Origin: Clostridia bacterium
GTDB taxonomy: Bacteria > Bacillota_A > Clostridia > Oscillospirales > Acutalibacteraceae
Length of the DNA: 63,270 nt
Reading direction: 5' to 3'
Assembly (NCBI GenBank): GCA_024699005.1
Contig: JAILQN010000303.1
Location: forward strand, 1-63,270
Position numbers and translations under genes: made by a program. Below the pieces are notes generated by a model, which saw only the letters and a list, made by a program, of their open reading frames with translations, was not told the origin of the DNA and did not search any database. This document shows, one piece after another, positions 36,359-46,900 of this stretch. How positions within the stretch are numbered: position 1 is the first letter of the stretch; every line of letters starts with the position of its first letter.

Positions 36359-38425
36359 TTATTCCACACCCAGCGCCTTGAACACCGCGTCTTCTGCGCT
36401 GCTATAAAAGATAATGTTAAAACATCCAACCAGCTCTGCCGGTACTGTCCCCAAATCACCCGCGGATGTGATCGGCAGCAGCACTTTCTTTGCACCGCTG
36501 TCAAGACACACCTGCAGAGAGTTTGCCAGTTCTTCAACCTTGATCATGGTTCCGCTTATGCTGATTTCACCCAATACCGCCAATGAACTCAATGTCGGTT
36601 TGTTCAGAGCGATCGAACAGAGGGCAATCAGAGAAGGCAGCGCAAGCTTGCCTGTCATACCGATGCCCTGCAGGTCCTGATAGTTGATGATATAATCTTT
36701 TGTTGTCGTACTGATGGAACTGCTGATCCGGTTTCCGTTGGCTTTCAGGAAGTTGAAAGCCGTATTGGATGACTCCTTTGCGTCACGGTCAGAACCGATA
36801 CCTGTACGCTCAAACTTTCCGTTACCGGGCAGCATCTGGCTTTCCAACCGGAAGACGCCTATCATGCCGGACTTGCCGTGGCCGACCGTATACACCTGAC
36901 CCGGGTTGCAAAGCCCCTCCGGTATCAGTTTGCCGCCGCCCTGCTCGGGAACGGAAACAAAATGCTCCTCAAAACTCTCGTTGTCTATGAAAGAGAAATT
37001 CACATCGTAGAATTCCATGCCGCCGAGCTTCTTAAGCTGCTCTTTGACACGGCGGCGCATCTCCAGCGCCAGCTTCAGGATTTCCTCCAGCTGGTCTTTT
37101 GTATATTCACCGTCCGGATACAGCAGTTTGATGAACCCGCCGACCATCTTGCGCACGGCAATGGTATCGCGCTGGTTCAGATTCTTGCCGAGACGGAAAT
37201 AGTGGTCGAGCGCATCGCCGTATTGTTCTTTCCGCAGCTCCCGCATGAATTCGGCAAGATAGTCCGTTATAAAACCGTAGTCATCGGTGAAATGCTCTGG
37301 CCGGAACTTCGGAATCTCCCAGCCCGGAATATAGCAGTGCATACGGTCAAGGAACGCCGTGTCGGTTCCCATTTCAGGCGGGAACGGATCAAACAGGCTG
37401 CTGGTTTTCAGAAGCACGTCAACACTCTGGTTGATGTTGCCGACGAATACCATTGAGGCGCTGGCAGCCTTTTCCTCTTTGCCTCGGGCAAAGGAACCGG
37501 ACGCCATATAGTCTTTCATGATCTGTATGCCGTCTTTGTCTTTGAAGTTGATACCGGCGACCTCATCAAACGCCACGCAGTCCCACAGCCCGACAAGACC
37601 GACCTGTTTACGCGCCATGTTATAGAACAGATTCGCTACGGTAGTCTGCCCGCCGGAGACGAGGATACTGTTGGGAGAAATCTCCTTAAAAAGATGGGAC
37701 TTGCCGGTACTCCTCGGACCGAGCTCACACAGATTGAAGTTGTTTTCCACAAGCGGGATCATACGTGCAAGAAGCAGCCACTTCTCCCGATCTGTCAGAA
37801 TATCCGGTTCCATGCCTATGGAACGAAGAAGGACATCCATCCATTCTTCCTTGGTGAATGCTCTCCTGCCCTTTTTCAGCTCATTTATATCCACATGAGG
37901 CATCTGGATCGGAGTCAGTTTCCGTATCTGAATCGTATTGCCGTGTTTTCTGTCCTCTTCGACATACTCATACTCAAGCTGCACTATGCACCAGATGCCG
38001 CCGCAGAGCAAACGGTCATATTTTTCCGGATACTCATCATTGATCGGCACGCCTTTCAGACCGAGGTTGGAAAACTCCGCCTCATAAATATCCCGCCCGA
38101 TATTCAGATTGACCGTGGTTTTATCAATGACGGTATAGCTGCCGCGGGAGCGCAGCACGGAGAGTATCTTCTGAGACTCATCCGGACGCACAAAATTGTC
38201 CGCGAGAATGTGTTTTACATTCTCAACCCCTTTTTCTATGATCTCCTCATCATCGGAACTGCAGTATTGCCCGAGAAGAAACTCAAGGACATATACGGGC
38301 ACGTTTGCCCCTTCCTTGATTTTCTTTGTCAGGTCTTTGCGAACGATCTTACCGTCGAAATATTCGCGCAGTTTGTTTTTGATATTTTCCCGGCAATCGA
38401 TTGTATAATCCGAATTCTGTTCCAT
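36359..38425 (-). CDS. brxL: BREX protein BrxL (Lon-like, AAA+)
   Basis: 688 residues. Start at 38425 with AAGGAGCAGAAC; it follows the pglZ stop by 10 bp. The AAA+ core has Walker A GPRSTGKSHLF, a Walker B-like CVAFDEVAGI and a sensor region VFVGNINQS. The C-terminal domain (about 580-688) has the Lon-protease fold signature (LSSLAVLGEISISGTMIKVEEL...GAKKVLLP). Where Lon has its catalytic Ser (DGPSAG) this protein reads GIGMTGK, and the Lon catalytic Lys position is not obvious. Proteolysis is therefore doubtful, and a DNA-engaging ATPase role is more likely. BrxL is needed for phage exclusion but not for methylation in type 1 BREX. Confidence 0.93.
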   Translation of the reverse strand: MEQNSDYTIDCRENIKNKLREYFDGKIVRKDLTKKIKEGANVPVYVLEFLLGQYCSSDDEEIIEKGVENVKHILADNFVRPDESQKILSVLRSRGSYTVIDKTTVNLNIGRDIYEAEFSNLGLKGVPINDEYPEKYDRLLCGGIWCIVQLEYEYVEEDRKHGNTIQIRKLTPIQMPHVDINELKKGRRAFTKEEWMDVLLRSIGMEPDILTDREKWLLLARMIPLVENNFNLCELGPRSTGKSHLFKEISPNSILVSGGQTTVANLFYNMARKQVGLVGLWDCVAFDEVAGINFKDKDGIQIMKDYMASGSFARGKEEKAASASMVFVGNINQSVDVLLKTSSLFDPFPPEMGTDTAFLDRMHCYIPGWEIPKFRPEHFTDDYGFITDYLAEFMRELRKEQYGDALDHYFRLGKNLNQRDTIAVRKMVGGFIKLLYPDGEYTKDQLEEILKLALEMRRRVKEQLKKLGGMEFYDVNFSFIDNESFEEHFVSVPEQGGGKLIPEGLCNPGQVYTVGHGKSGMIGVFRLESQMLPGNGKFERTGIGSDRDAKESSNTAFNFLKANGNRISSSISTTTKDYIINYQDLQGIGMTGKLALPSLIALCSIALNKPTLSSLAVLGEISISGTMIKVEELANSLQVCLDSGAKKVLLPITSAGDLGTVPAELVGCFNIIFYSSAEDAVFKALGVE

Positions 38426-38435
38426 GTTCTGCTCC

Positions 38436-41036
38436 TTATCCGAAGAAGTTAAAATCATCCACAGCAAATGCGATATCGATCTGGAATTCCTCACGCTGCA
38501 TCTGCAGACCGTTTTCGTCGGCAATAACAAGATAATAGGTTTCCGTATTGCTGAATTTAAGCTGTTTAAGGTTGAATCCGCACCGGAACGTGCGTTCCTG
38601 TCCGTTTTCGCTCGTTTTGTCCGCGATGATCTTCTGTACGTCACTGATCTGTTTCCCGGCGCTGTCGGTAAAATACAGCTGGTATGTCGCGGCCTCCCTG
38701 TTGCCGCCTACCGCATCCTTCTGCCAGAAGTTCAGCGAGAATATCATATTGCTGATTTTTCTGTTTGCGGAAAGCAGCCCCAGCTCCACAGGTTTCGTGT
38801 CGTATTTACTCTTGTTTCGCTTGTATTCTTTACTCTGATTGCGAAGGAAGTGATATTCGATCACCGGAACCACCATCTCCTGCAGGCTGATACCGCCATG
38901 CACGAAATTCAGCCCGCCGCCCTTCATCTTGATCCGGATGTTCTCCCTCGGAGCGAATGCGTCATAGACAGAATCGCCGCGCAGAAACTTCACCGGCAGC
39001 AGATATTCCGGCTGCGCACCCTTCTGCATGATGGCGTAACGTCTGCCGATTTCAACGTCCTGATCGCTCTCGGTGGTCTTGTCTACCTTATCGTCCTCCG
39101 CAAGAGGACTGTGTGTATACAGAAAACCGTGATCGGAAGTGATGATGATATTCGCGCCGCCCCATTCGTTGGTGATGATGCGGACCATGTTTTTCAGTTC
39201 TTCAATTGCATTGTCACATGCCGTGAAGACGGCACTCTCCAGATGCCCTGCTTCGTCAATGGTGTCGTGATAAATATACACGACGTTCATGCCTTTGATG
39301 ATAGACTGGCGGTCAGCGCGCTTCATGCCTATGATATCCTTGTATTTTACGGCGACGCTGTCCGGATCGGCAGCTTTCAGGAGTTTATCTCTGTTCGGAG
39401 CGTCTGTGGACTGCCCGTCCGCGAGAACAGCCAGCCGCTCCGTTTTTCCGCTTTTCAGTTCAACGGAAAGCCTGTCATGAGGAAGCAGCGCCGCCATGCC
39501 GAACTTTGTGATCGTCGGGAAGATGCCCTGCATGGATTTGATATCCACCTGCGCCTGCGTTTCGAGCTGCAGCTGCCGCGCAAGTCCGGCAGCGACTTCA
39601 TAACGCATGGCGTCGGAAATTATAACGTACACCTTGCTGTCGGACGAAGCAACGTAACTATTGTAAAAGTCTGTCTGCTCCGGCACCCCGGATACCCTGC
39701 CGTACTCGCGCAGATCATCTGCGCAGGCATCTGACCAGTTGTTTCCGAGCTGCCCTAAGAACCAGGTAACATACAGACTTTCCGTTTTTTCCGTCACATG
39801 GGTAAAAGGATCGGAAAGCTCGGGATGATAGTTCTTCAGGATTTCGGAATTGTATTTATGGAACTCCCGGTAGAACGCGTCCATTCTGTAATAATCCGTC
39901 GTGTATTCCTTCCACACCTTCGCCGGGTCAACGGTATGGAATCCCGCTGCGTGTTCCTTGCAGAACGCCTGCATTTTCGCGAGACTCAGGATACCCTCGT
40001 AATAATTCTTAACTTTGCCGTACCATACGCAGGTGCGACGTTTCTCAACTGTGCCGGTGATGGCATCAACGTCTATGATATTATCGTCTATCTGCCTCAT
40101 CAGCCTGACAAGGATGACCTCGTCAACGCAGGGGAACACCTCTGTATCGAGGAGATCCGTTACCTGCAGTTTGATGAACCGCTGTGCAAGCCCGAACTCG
40201 TTTTCCACCGATTCGGCGATCCGGTAATAATCACCGGCGTCTTCGGAGTGCATCCAATCAGACACAAAGTCGTAGCAATACGCCTGATGCGGGGAGGAGA
40301 TGAACGCCTGAAGCCCCGCGAGGAACTCCTGCCTCATAGTCCGTACAGCTGCAGTCAGCAGAATGTGCGCGGCAAGCGCGGCGAGGTCGAAGTCCGCGTT
40401 CTGATAACCCGTTCCCTGCTCAACCATACGACGGAACACTTCATCTATTCCGTAAACGGCAAAATCACGGTATATCGCATTGCTTTCCGCATCAAGCCCT
40501 GCTTTCAGCACCGCTTTGATGATCGCGCCCGGCTGCAGTTCCCTGACTCCGGCAATAGCTGTCATGATCGCAAGCTGAAGCCGCGCCTGAGTATGCAGAG
40601 AATCACTGAAGGCAGCGACTTTACTTCTGCGTTCCTTTGAGTTAAAGAATTTCCGGTACTGTCTGAAAACACCCCGAAGAGAAGGTGTCTGCTGAACGCC
40701 CATCTCATCCATCCACATGGATATAAGATCGGCGCGGAACTCCTCACCGTACAGTTCCACGTCCAGCAGCCAGTTGTCCTCGTCCGAATCGCATGCGAAA
40801 GGACGGTAAACCAGATAATTGCTTGCGGGATCGTCCACCGCGATCAGTTTCTTCACACAGAAATTGTTGGTCCCTGTGAGCACAGCAACCTTTGCGTCTG
40901 CGAGTGCGATCTCATCCACCTTGTCCGCGAACTCCGCGTCCTCGTCGACCCAGACGATTATCCGCCGCTTATAGAATTCCGGCAGCGGTGCAGCGAACCG
41001 GCGGTTTAAGTCCTGTATGATTTTATCGGCGTCCAT
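38436..41036 (-). CDS. pglZ: BREX-1 phosphatase-like protein PglZ
   Basis: 866 residues. ATG at 41036 with AGGAGG 7 nt upstream, 11 bp after the preceding stop. The alkaline-phosphatase-like PglZ domain occupies the middle: VYVIISDAMRYEVAAGLARQL holds the metal-binding Asp, NVVYIYHDTIDEAGH and ANIIITSDHGFLYTHSPL supply further ligands. The N-terminal region begins ADKIIQDLNRRFAAPLPEFYKRRIIVWVDED, typical of BREX type A PglZ. It is one of the core proteins that define BREX and associates with BrxB and PglX in studied systems. Confidence 0.95.
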   Translation of the reverse strand: MDADKIIQDLNRRFAAPLPEFYKRRIIVWVDEDAEFADKVDEIALADAKVAVLTGTNNFCVKKLIAVDDPASNYLVYRPFACDSDEDNWLLDVELYGEEFRADLISMWMDEMGVQQTPSLRGVFRQYRKFFNSKERRSKVAAFSDSLHTQARLQLAIMTAIAGVRELQPGAIIKAVLKAGLDAESNAIYRDFAVYGIDEVFRRMVEQGTGYQNADFDLAALAAHILLTAAVRTMRQEFLAGLQAFISSPHQAYCYDFVSDWMHSEDAGDYYRIAESVENEFGLAQRFIKLQVTDLLDTEVFPCVDEVILVRLMRQIDDNIIDVDAITGTVEKRRTCVWYGKVKNYYEGILSLAKMQAFCKEHAAGFHTVDPAKVWKEYTTDYYRMDAFYREFHKYNSEILKNYHPELSDPFTHVTEKTESLYVTWFLGQLGNNWSDACADDLREYGRVSGVPEQTDFYNSYVASSDSKVYVIISDAMRYEVAAGLARQLQLETQAQVDIKSMQGIFPTITKFGMAALLPHDRLSVELKSGKTERLAVLADGQSTDAPNRDKLLKAADPDSVAVKYKDIIGMKRADRQSIIKGMNVVYIYHDTIDEAGHLESAVFTACDNAIEELKNMVRIITNEWGGANIIITSDHGFLYTHSPLAEDDKVDKTTESDQDVEIGRRYAIMQKGAQPEYLLPVKFLRGDSVYDAFAPRENIRIKMKGGGLNFVHGGISLQEMVVPVIEYHFLRNQSKEYKRNKSKYDTKPVELGLLSANRKISNMIFSLNFWQKDAVGGNREAATYQLYFTDSAGKQISDVQKIIADKTSENGQERTFRCGFNLKQLKFSNTETYYLVIADENGLQMQREEFQIDIAFAVDDFNFFG

Positions 41037-41047
41037 AAAAGAGCCTC

Positions 41048-42511
41048 CTATATTTTTACTTCCCAATATCCTCCCTTGGGTGCGCCATGACGTACAAGAA
41101 CTCCAAGTTTTTTCATCATCATGATATTTGATTCGATATTTCTTTTCGCTATACCTATTTGCTCGGCAAGAGCGGCACCGGTCAATTGCGGATCCGCCTT
41201 AAGCAATTCGGCTATTTTGCGTTGAGTTGTGTTTATTTCCACGTCACCGATATCCGGATATTCTGCCGATGTATCATCGGCTTTTCGCCGATGTTTCACC
41301 GATGTTTCACCGATGTTCTGCCGATCCTCCATCGGCGATGCATTGCGATAAAGCTCCACCCTGAACATTTCCGGCATTTCCGTAAACTTAACATCAGGTA
41401 AGCCGTATTCCTTTGCGAGATTCTGTATCCTCTGCAGCCCTGTTCCCCATGCCTCAATAAGTCCCATCTGGCTGAAGACATTTGCAATAGCTCGATTCCT
41501 CAGTTTGGAATGTCCCTGCAGAGCTTCCTCAAATGTAAGACCGTTATACAGTCCGCCGGGTGATGTCACCTCCAGGCGGTTATCATAGATAGCCACCTGA
41601 ACACAGGATTCATCCGTCATATTGCGGTGGCAGTGCGCGTTGATAATCATTTCGCGGATTGCCTCTACGGGTAATTCATAGGATTCCCGGCGCAGCAGCC
41701 CTTCGATCTTCGCACCGAGACGAATATTCCGAAGAACGAAGTTCAACGCTTCGTCTATCTGCTCATAAACGGGACCGGTATACTCCCGCTTATCCAGAAA
41801 TACGGCACGGTCAGTTCCCTTAAATACAGCGCACTGCGTTTTTGAGAACTGAAAATAATCCGATGTCAGAAGCACGAATGCGTTGGACGCAAGATAGCCG
41901 TCATTGGTTTTTCGCAGCAGCTTCCAGTTTTCAAGATTTGTCTTTGTAACAGTCGGAAGTTTCTGTGAAAGCCCTTTCTGCTCCTGCATTTCTTTCCGGC
42001 GGGAGTTTATATCCCGGCAAAGCTTCTTTATGGCATTTTCATTCACCGGATAACCTACGCATGTGAGTTCATCCCATGAAATCTTCGCGCCCTCCATTTC
42101 CAGTTCTTTTATCTTTTCAGACGAGGCAATGCGACTTGTACCGGCGACCCGGATATATGTGCCGTTTTCTTTGCCGCGGGATTTAATATAATACGGTCTC
42201 GAGGGCCCCGGAGTAACAGTAACAACAATGATCGTCTTTCCTTCTGCTGTATACGGTTCGATTTCCGGAACGATCTGCGGCGCACAGGAATCTGATACGG
42301 CGTTTGCAATACTGTCCATTATCTGAAAAAGGATGGTATCATCGATTCCCACAATCTCCCGTGTTTCATCCTCCACTCCAAACACCAGCTTGCCGCCCTG
42401 CGTGTTGGCAAAGGCAACTACAGTTTTTGTGTACTTCTCCGAATTCTTCGGAAGCATCTCCTTGAACTCGATATTTTTTGACTCACCGTGAATTATATCA
42501 TCAACTGTCAT
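41048..42511 (-). CDS. AlbA_2 / HATPase_c_4 regulator in the BREX operon
   Basis: 487 residues. N-terminal AlbA_2 (Schlafen-like) domain with ESKNIEFKEMLP and VVAFANTQGGKLVFGVED. An ATPase-like region follows (PVEAIREMIINAHCHRN as N box; LEVTSPGGLYNGLTFEEAL; GTGLQRIQNLAKEYG). The C-terminal winged helix (INTTQRKIAELLKADPQLTGAALAEQIG) is joined by a linker encoded by an 11-bp tandem repeat. AAAGGAG precedes the ATG. The family is common in mobile and defence loci as a regulator or effector. Its place between pglX and pglZ suggests a BREX accessory or regulatory role. The repeat can change the reading frame of the winged helix. Confidence 0.82.
   Translation of the reverse strand: MTVDDIIHGESKNIEFKEMLPKNSEKYTKTVVAFANTQGGKLVFGVEDETREIVGIDDTILFQIMDSIANAVSDSCAPQIVPEIEPYTAEGKTIIVVTVTPGPSRPYYIKSRGKENGTYIRVAGTSRIASSEKIKELEMEGAKISWDELTCVGYPVNENAIKKLCRDINSRRKEMQEQKGLSQKLPTVTKTNLENWKLLRKTNDGYLASNAFVLLTSDYFQFSKTQCAVFKGTDRAVFLDKREYTGPVYEQIDEALNFVLRNIRLGAKIEGLLRRESYELPVEAIREMIINAHCHRNMTDESCVQVAIYDNRLEVTSPGGLYNGLTFEEALQGHSKLRNRAIANVFSQMGLIEAWGTGLQRIQNLAKEYGLPDVKFTEMPEMFRVELYRNASPMEDRQNIGETSVKHRRKADDTSAEYPDIGDVEINTTQRKIAELLKADPQLTGAALAEQIGIAKRNIESNIMMMKKLGVLVRHGAPKGGYWEVKI
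41267..41343 (-). repeat. 11-bp tandem repeat within the AlbA_2 gene
   Basis: Seven consecutive 11-bp units on the plus strand all begin with CG: CGATGTATCAT, CGGCTTTTCGC, CGATGTTTCAC twice, CGATGTTCTGC, CGATCCTCCAT, CGGCGATGCAT. Eleven is not a multiple of three, so gain or loss of one unit shifts the frame of the C-terminal DNA-binding domain. Confidence 0.85.
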
Positions 42512-42660
42512 TCCACTTTCTCCTTTTGTGATTTATGTCGGCTTTTTCGAGAGCCCTGCGTATCCGTTGATTCAGACTCTTATCTACAGATTAAAGAACT
42601 ACGTCAACGGAGAAACTCATCACTGGTTTACGTCCTATGTATTTTTTCCAGTTTATTATC

Positions 42661-43908
42661 TCATTTTTGCTTATGCGCATTGGGGAGTTTATCAACCAAA
42701 GGAGTTCCGCGAATGCCCTTGTACTGTTCATATAGATGCCAAGATTTTATTTCATTTGCTTTCGACCATCCCCCAATAAAATAATCAACAGGACAATTGG
42801 TCCGATCAAGTCCTTTTTCCATTAAAGCGTTTTGATAGTCCTGTTGAATATCATACAAATGGTCTTTAACATATTCATCAAACATTTTTTGGTCTGCATT
42901 ATCCTCAAACCAAAGAAAAGCTATGCCTGGAGAAAGATACCATTTCTCACCATACCAATTATCTGCAGTTTTTGCAAAACAATTGAACAGTTTCCCGGAA
43001 ATGGTCTCATAGTTGAAGAAAACATATGTCAACGATTCATTTTCGGTTGTATATTTATCAAGGGAAACTGTATGCGAATGCGGGAAAGGAATGAGTATCC
43101 GATATCCATCTAAATAAAGTATCTTTTCCTCATATAAGGCCGTAGCATGATAACTGATAACAAGATTGCCGACAACAACCTTATTATCAATCTGATGATC
43201 AGCTATATTATTTATAATGCTGTTGTCTGTCTCTATTGCTTGATCACTTATTTCTTCTATTTGAATTTTAAATTCGGGAAACATTTTGTGATATTTTTTA
43301 TTATCCCAATTAAAATCGCCCTCCCACTCATTCGGTCGATCCAAAAGCAGAAGTAACCGTTCTTTTACAGATAGGTCTAATCCAAACCGTTTTCTCCAAA
43401 GAAATTCAATCTTATCCATATCGGCAAACGAGTCAATTGCAGTATTTGTGTCGCCAATCCTTGTATATATATGCCCTGCTCGAATTTCTTTATCCCTGTC
43501 CCGGAAATTCTCTGTAAGGAAATATGGTGTTTCTGGCGTATTCCGGATAATAATTACATCAATTGCTTTTGTATTTCCTTTATCATCAGCGGTATTAAAT
43601 GTTTGCACATAAACAGTTGGACGAATACTGCCAGCGAACTTTTTATTTCTTAAAAAATCTATGAGGTGTTGTTGATCTTTTCGATTCGGATCTGTATCTG
43701 AGATGCCTTTAATAAGAACACCATCCGCACTTTTGCTGTCACTGACACCAATAATAATATAAGCATCTCTACCCACCTGATTGTTTGCCATACAAATAAT
43801 ATCGTGAAGCAGGCAGGCTTTATTGCTATGCCACATTTCTTTAAAATCCCAATAATCGCCTTCTGTTTTTAAATCGATAAGGCTTTGGATTTCCTCAATA
43901 AGAGCCAT
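42661..43908 (-). CDS. Second AlbA_2-domain protein in the BREX operon
   Basis: 415 residues. The N-terminal domain is AlbA_2-like (EGDYWDFKEMWH, DIICMANNQVGRDAYIIIGVSD, HIYTRIGDTNTAI). The remaining 250 residues are not recognised; they are rich in aromatic and acidic residues. GGGAG lies before the ATG. The gene is visibly AT-richer than its neighbours, which suggests separate acquisition into the operon between pglX and the other AlbA_2 gene. It may bind nucleic acid or act as an accessory effector. No catalytic motif stands out. Confidence 0.72.
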   Translation of the reverse strand: MALIEEIQSLIDLKTEGDYWDFKEMWHSNKACLLHDIICMANNQVGRDAYIIIGVSDSKSADGVLIKGISDTDPNRKDQQHLIDFLRNKKFAGSIRPTVYVQTFNTADDKGNTKAIDVIIIRNTPETPYFLTENFRDRDKEIRAGHIYTRIGDTNTAIDSFADMDKIEFLWRKRFGLDLSVKERLLLLLDRPNEWEGDFNWDNKKYHKMFPEFKIQIEEISDQAIETDNSIINNIADHQIDNKVVVGNLVISYHATALYEEKILYLDGYRILIPFPHSHTVSLDKYTTENESLTYVFFNYETISGKLFNCFAKTADNWYGEKWYLSPGIAFLWFEDNADQKMFDEYVKDHLYDIQQDYQNALMEKGLDRTNCPVDYFIGGWSKANEIKSWHLYEQYKGIRGTPLVDKLPNAHKQK

Positions 43909-43920
43909 TAAATTTCTCCC

Positions 43921-46900
43921 TTACTTTATCTTCGCCAGCACATCCTGGAACTTGGCATAGTTCACCTTCACGCCGTCGTCCAGATCAATGGAGATCATCT
44001 GATCGGCAAGGTGGTGGATCTTTTCCTCGTAGACCCGCAGCTCTTCCGCCTGATCCCTGATTTTTTCAAGTTGTTTGTTCAACTTTATACGGTCGGACGC
44101 AGAGGCGCCGTTTATGCGCTGTTCCAGATCCGCGACAGCGGTACGGTAACGGCTCTGCTGACCGTGGACGTAATCCGTGCGGATGCGGGCGATGATATCC
44201 GGCTGGTAGCGGTGCATGTAGATAAGGCACTTGAAGCCGTTTTTCTTGCCGCTGTCAAAGAGCCAGTATATCGGGCGCTTCTGGTAGATTCTGCAGTGGT
44301 CGGCGTAGAAATCGTTCAGGAAATAATTGCGGATCACCTGACGGGAAGTGCCCTTGCCGCCGAGCGCGTCCGCGATGAACTGCAGATTTGCCTCCAATGT
44401 ATCATCCCCGTAAACGGTCTTTACAAACCGCACGAAATAACCGACGATATCATCGTCAAAATACTCGTCGTCTGTGACGGGAATGATATTATTGGGATCG
44501 GGCTCATAACTAAGCTTAGTTGCCGTTTCATAGGAGTTACTGTCGCGCAGTGCGGGAAAATGATACGCCGCAAGGCTGATGCCAGCATAACCGCCTTGAT
44601 TCGCGTTGCCGTCAATGTCCAATGCCACATGTCCCTTATATTGCCAGAATTTATCGGTAAAGTCTCCGCCTGCAAACATCAGCCCGGGCTTGTCCGGCGA
44701 ATACCGCCCGAACATACAGCCCACGGCGTAGGAGATAAAGCTGCGGATATCCCTCTTCAGGTCTGCTTTGCGGACGGTCACGTCTTTATCCTCGACCTCC
44801 GGCGTCAGCTCGTCCTGCAGGCCGTAAATATCGATAAAGATCCGGTTGAGTTCTTCCTCGTTTGCTTTGAGCCGGTTAAAACGCTCATTGCACTCGCCCT
44901 GCCAGAGCATATAGCATAACTCCAGCGGACAGGAAACCTTCGGATGACCGCCGTAGTAATGCTGCATTGTTGCGCCAATGGCGGTTACGTCCCATAACTC
45001 TTTTTGCCAGCGGATGAACGGGTGCTGTTCAAAATCCCAGGAAGTTTCAAAGGAGTTCCAATCATTTTTGGAATTGAAAATACATTTTTCTGTTATACTA
45101 TCAATTTCGTCTTTATAATTTCCACTTACAACAACGGGAACTCGCTGTATCGGTCCCGCATTGTAATGAATTGTAGGCGAAAGTACTTTTAAGTACTCCA
45201 TTGCAACTACTGAATTAAGAAAAGCCAAGTAATAATATCTATAGTTACCATTAATAAAGAAAGCAGAGGGAGCGCTGGAATTAAAAATAGCTCCTGCATC
45301 CAGTACTCGAACTGCCAATTTGTATGTTGTTATATCTGTCCACGTTATACCTTCTTTGAAATAGTACTCCGCTCCGACTATTCTACCCCCTGAAGCTCCT
45401 TCTGCCGCCTTCTTTATATCTCTTCCATTATCATACCAATTCACAACATAGTCCAGATTTCCATACCATTTTCTAAAATCACCGCCTTTGGGATGAGGTA
45501 CATATTTGTACATACAATCTTTCGTTTCTTCTAATGATCTATATCTGAAACTAATAGATGAATAAGCAACTTCACTCCAAATCCTTAAGAATCGTATGTT
45601 ATCTGTTGTTGAAAGACCTGCCTTTGCATTAGCATAGCGTGTAAACAGGTTAGCATCATTAAACTTAGTAGTATAATTGTCATCAAACCAATACGCCACC
45701 GGGCTGCCGGGGATTTTTGAGAAGTTGTCCTGCGTGGCGGCATAGCGGTTCTCACCGGCAAGGAACATATCCTCTTTGCCCTTCTGCGTTGTCGGCTCTA
45801 TAAGACGGCAATATGTCCCGGAATACTCCGGCATATGGGAATTACGCATAACGAAACTTGTTGTCTGTACGACCTCGCCCCCGATCTCCTCAAACGCCCT
45901 CGCGCCGAGATGAGTCATATTGACGGTGTCGCGTTTCAACAGTTTTCCGCGCAGCTTTTCATAGCTTGAAAGAAACATCCACGCGTGCTGGGTTATCATC
46001 GCCTGATAGCCGTTCTCTTTGAGCATATCACCGCATTTTTCAATAAACACGGCGAAAAGATCGCTCTTGCTGTCGGGGTAATGTTTCTTTACATAATCGC
46101 TGAGTACGGCACTCATTCCCGACGCGCCCATATACGGCGGATTGGTCACCACCACGTCATATTTCTGCGCCAGCGTCTGAGCCATGCGAACAAAGGGCAG
46201 CAGGACCGAGTAAACCGGCCAGGAGTATACGCTCAGTTCATCCGCGATCTCGTCAAAGCGGGTGTAGAGCGCGTCAAAGTCAACGGGGGAGACGCTGAGG
46301 ATCGAGCCGTATTCCTTCGCATCGACAAGCTCCCTTGTCAGAGTGCCGAGCGCGGAGCGCAGATCGTCCCTGCCGCCGATGAAATAATTCACGTAATCAG
46401 CGTCAAGGCTGTTGCTCTCCCGAACAGCGTACACGTGCGGCTGGATATTACGGGAGAAAAAGCGCCTGTCATAATGTCTCGCCTTCATCATCACAGTGAA
46501 ATATGCAAGCTGAGCCGCGCGATCGTCGATGTCAAGACCCCACAGGTTGTTCTGAACTATCTTTACCGCCGCCTCCCGCGCTGTATAGCCGCGGGCCTCA
46601 TAGATCTGCACCAGCACGTCAAAAAGCACGCAGAGTATGTGCCCGGACCCGCAGCATGGATCGATAACGCGGAGCTGCGCAGGGTCATCGATCAGGGAAC
46701 AATGGTCAGAGGCCAGTTGTTTGCGGACTTCCGGGGTTTGCGTGGCTTCGGGAAGAAAATACTTCCATCCCATCTGCTGCGCGATATCTTTTTCCGTCGC
46801 GATTCGGGACTCCTCATTTTCATCCCAAGTCATTTCCTCCGGATCGCGTCCGTCTGCAAAAATGCCTTCTGTTTTGCGTTTATCAATATAGAGTCTTCCG

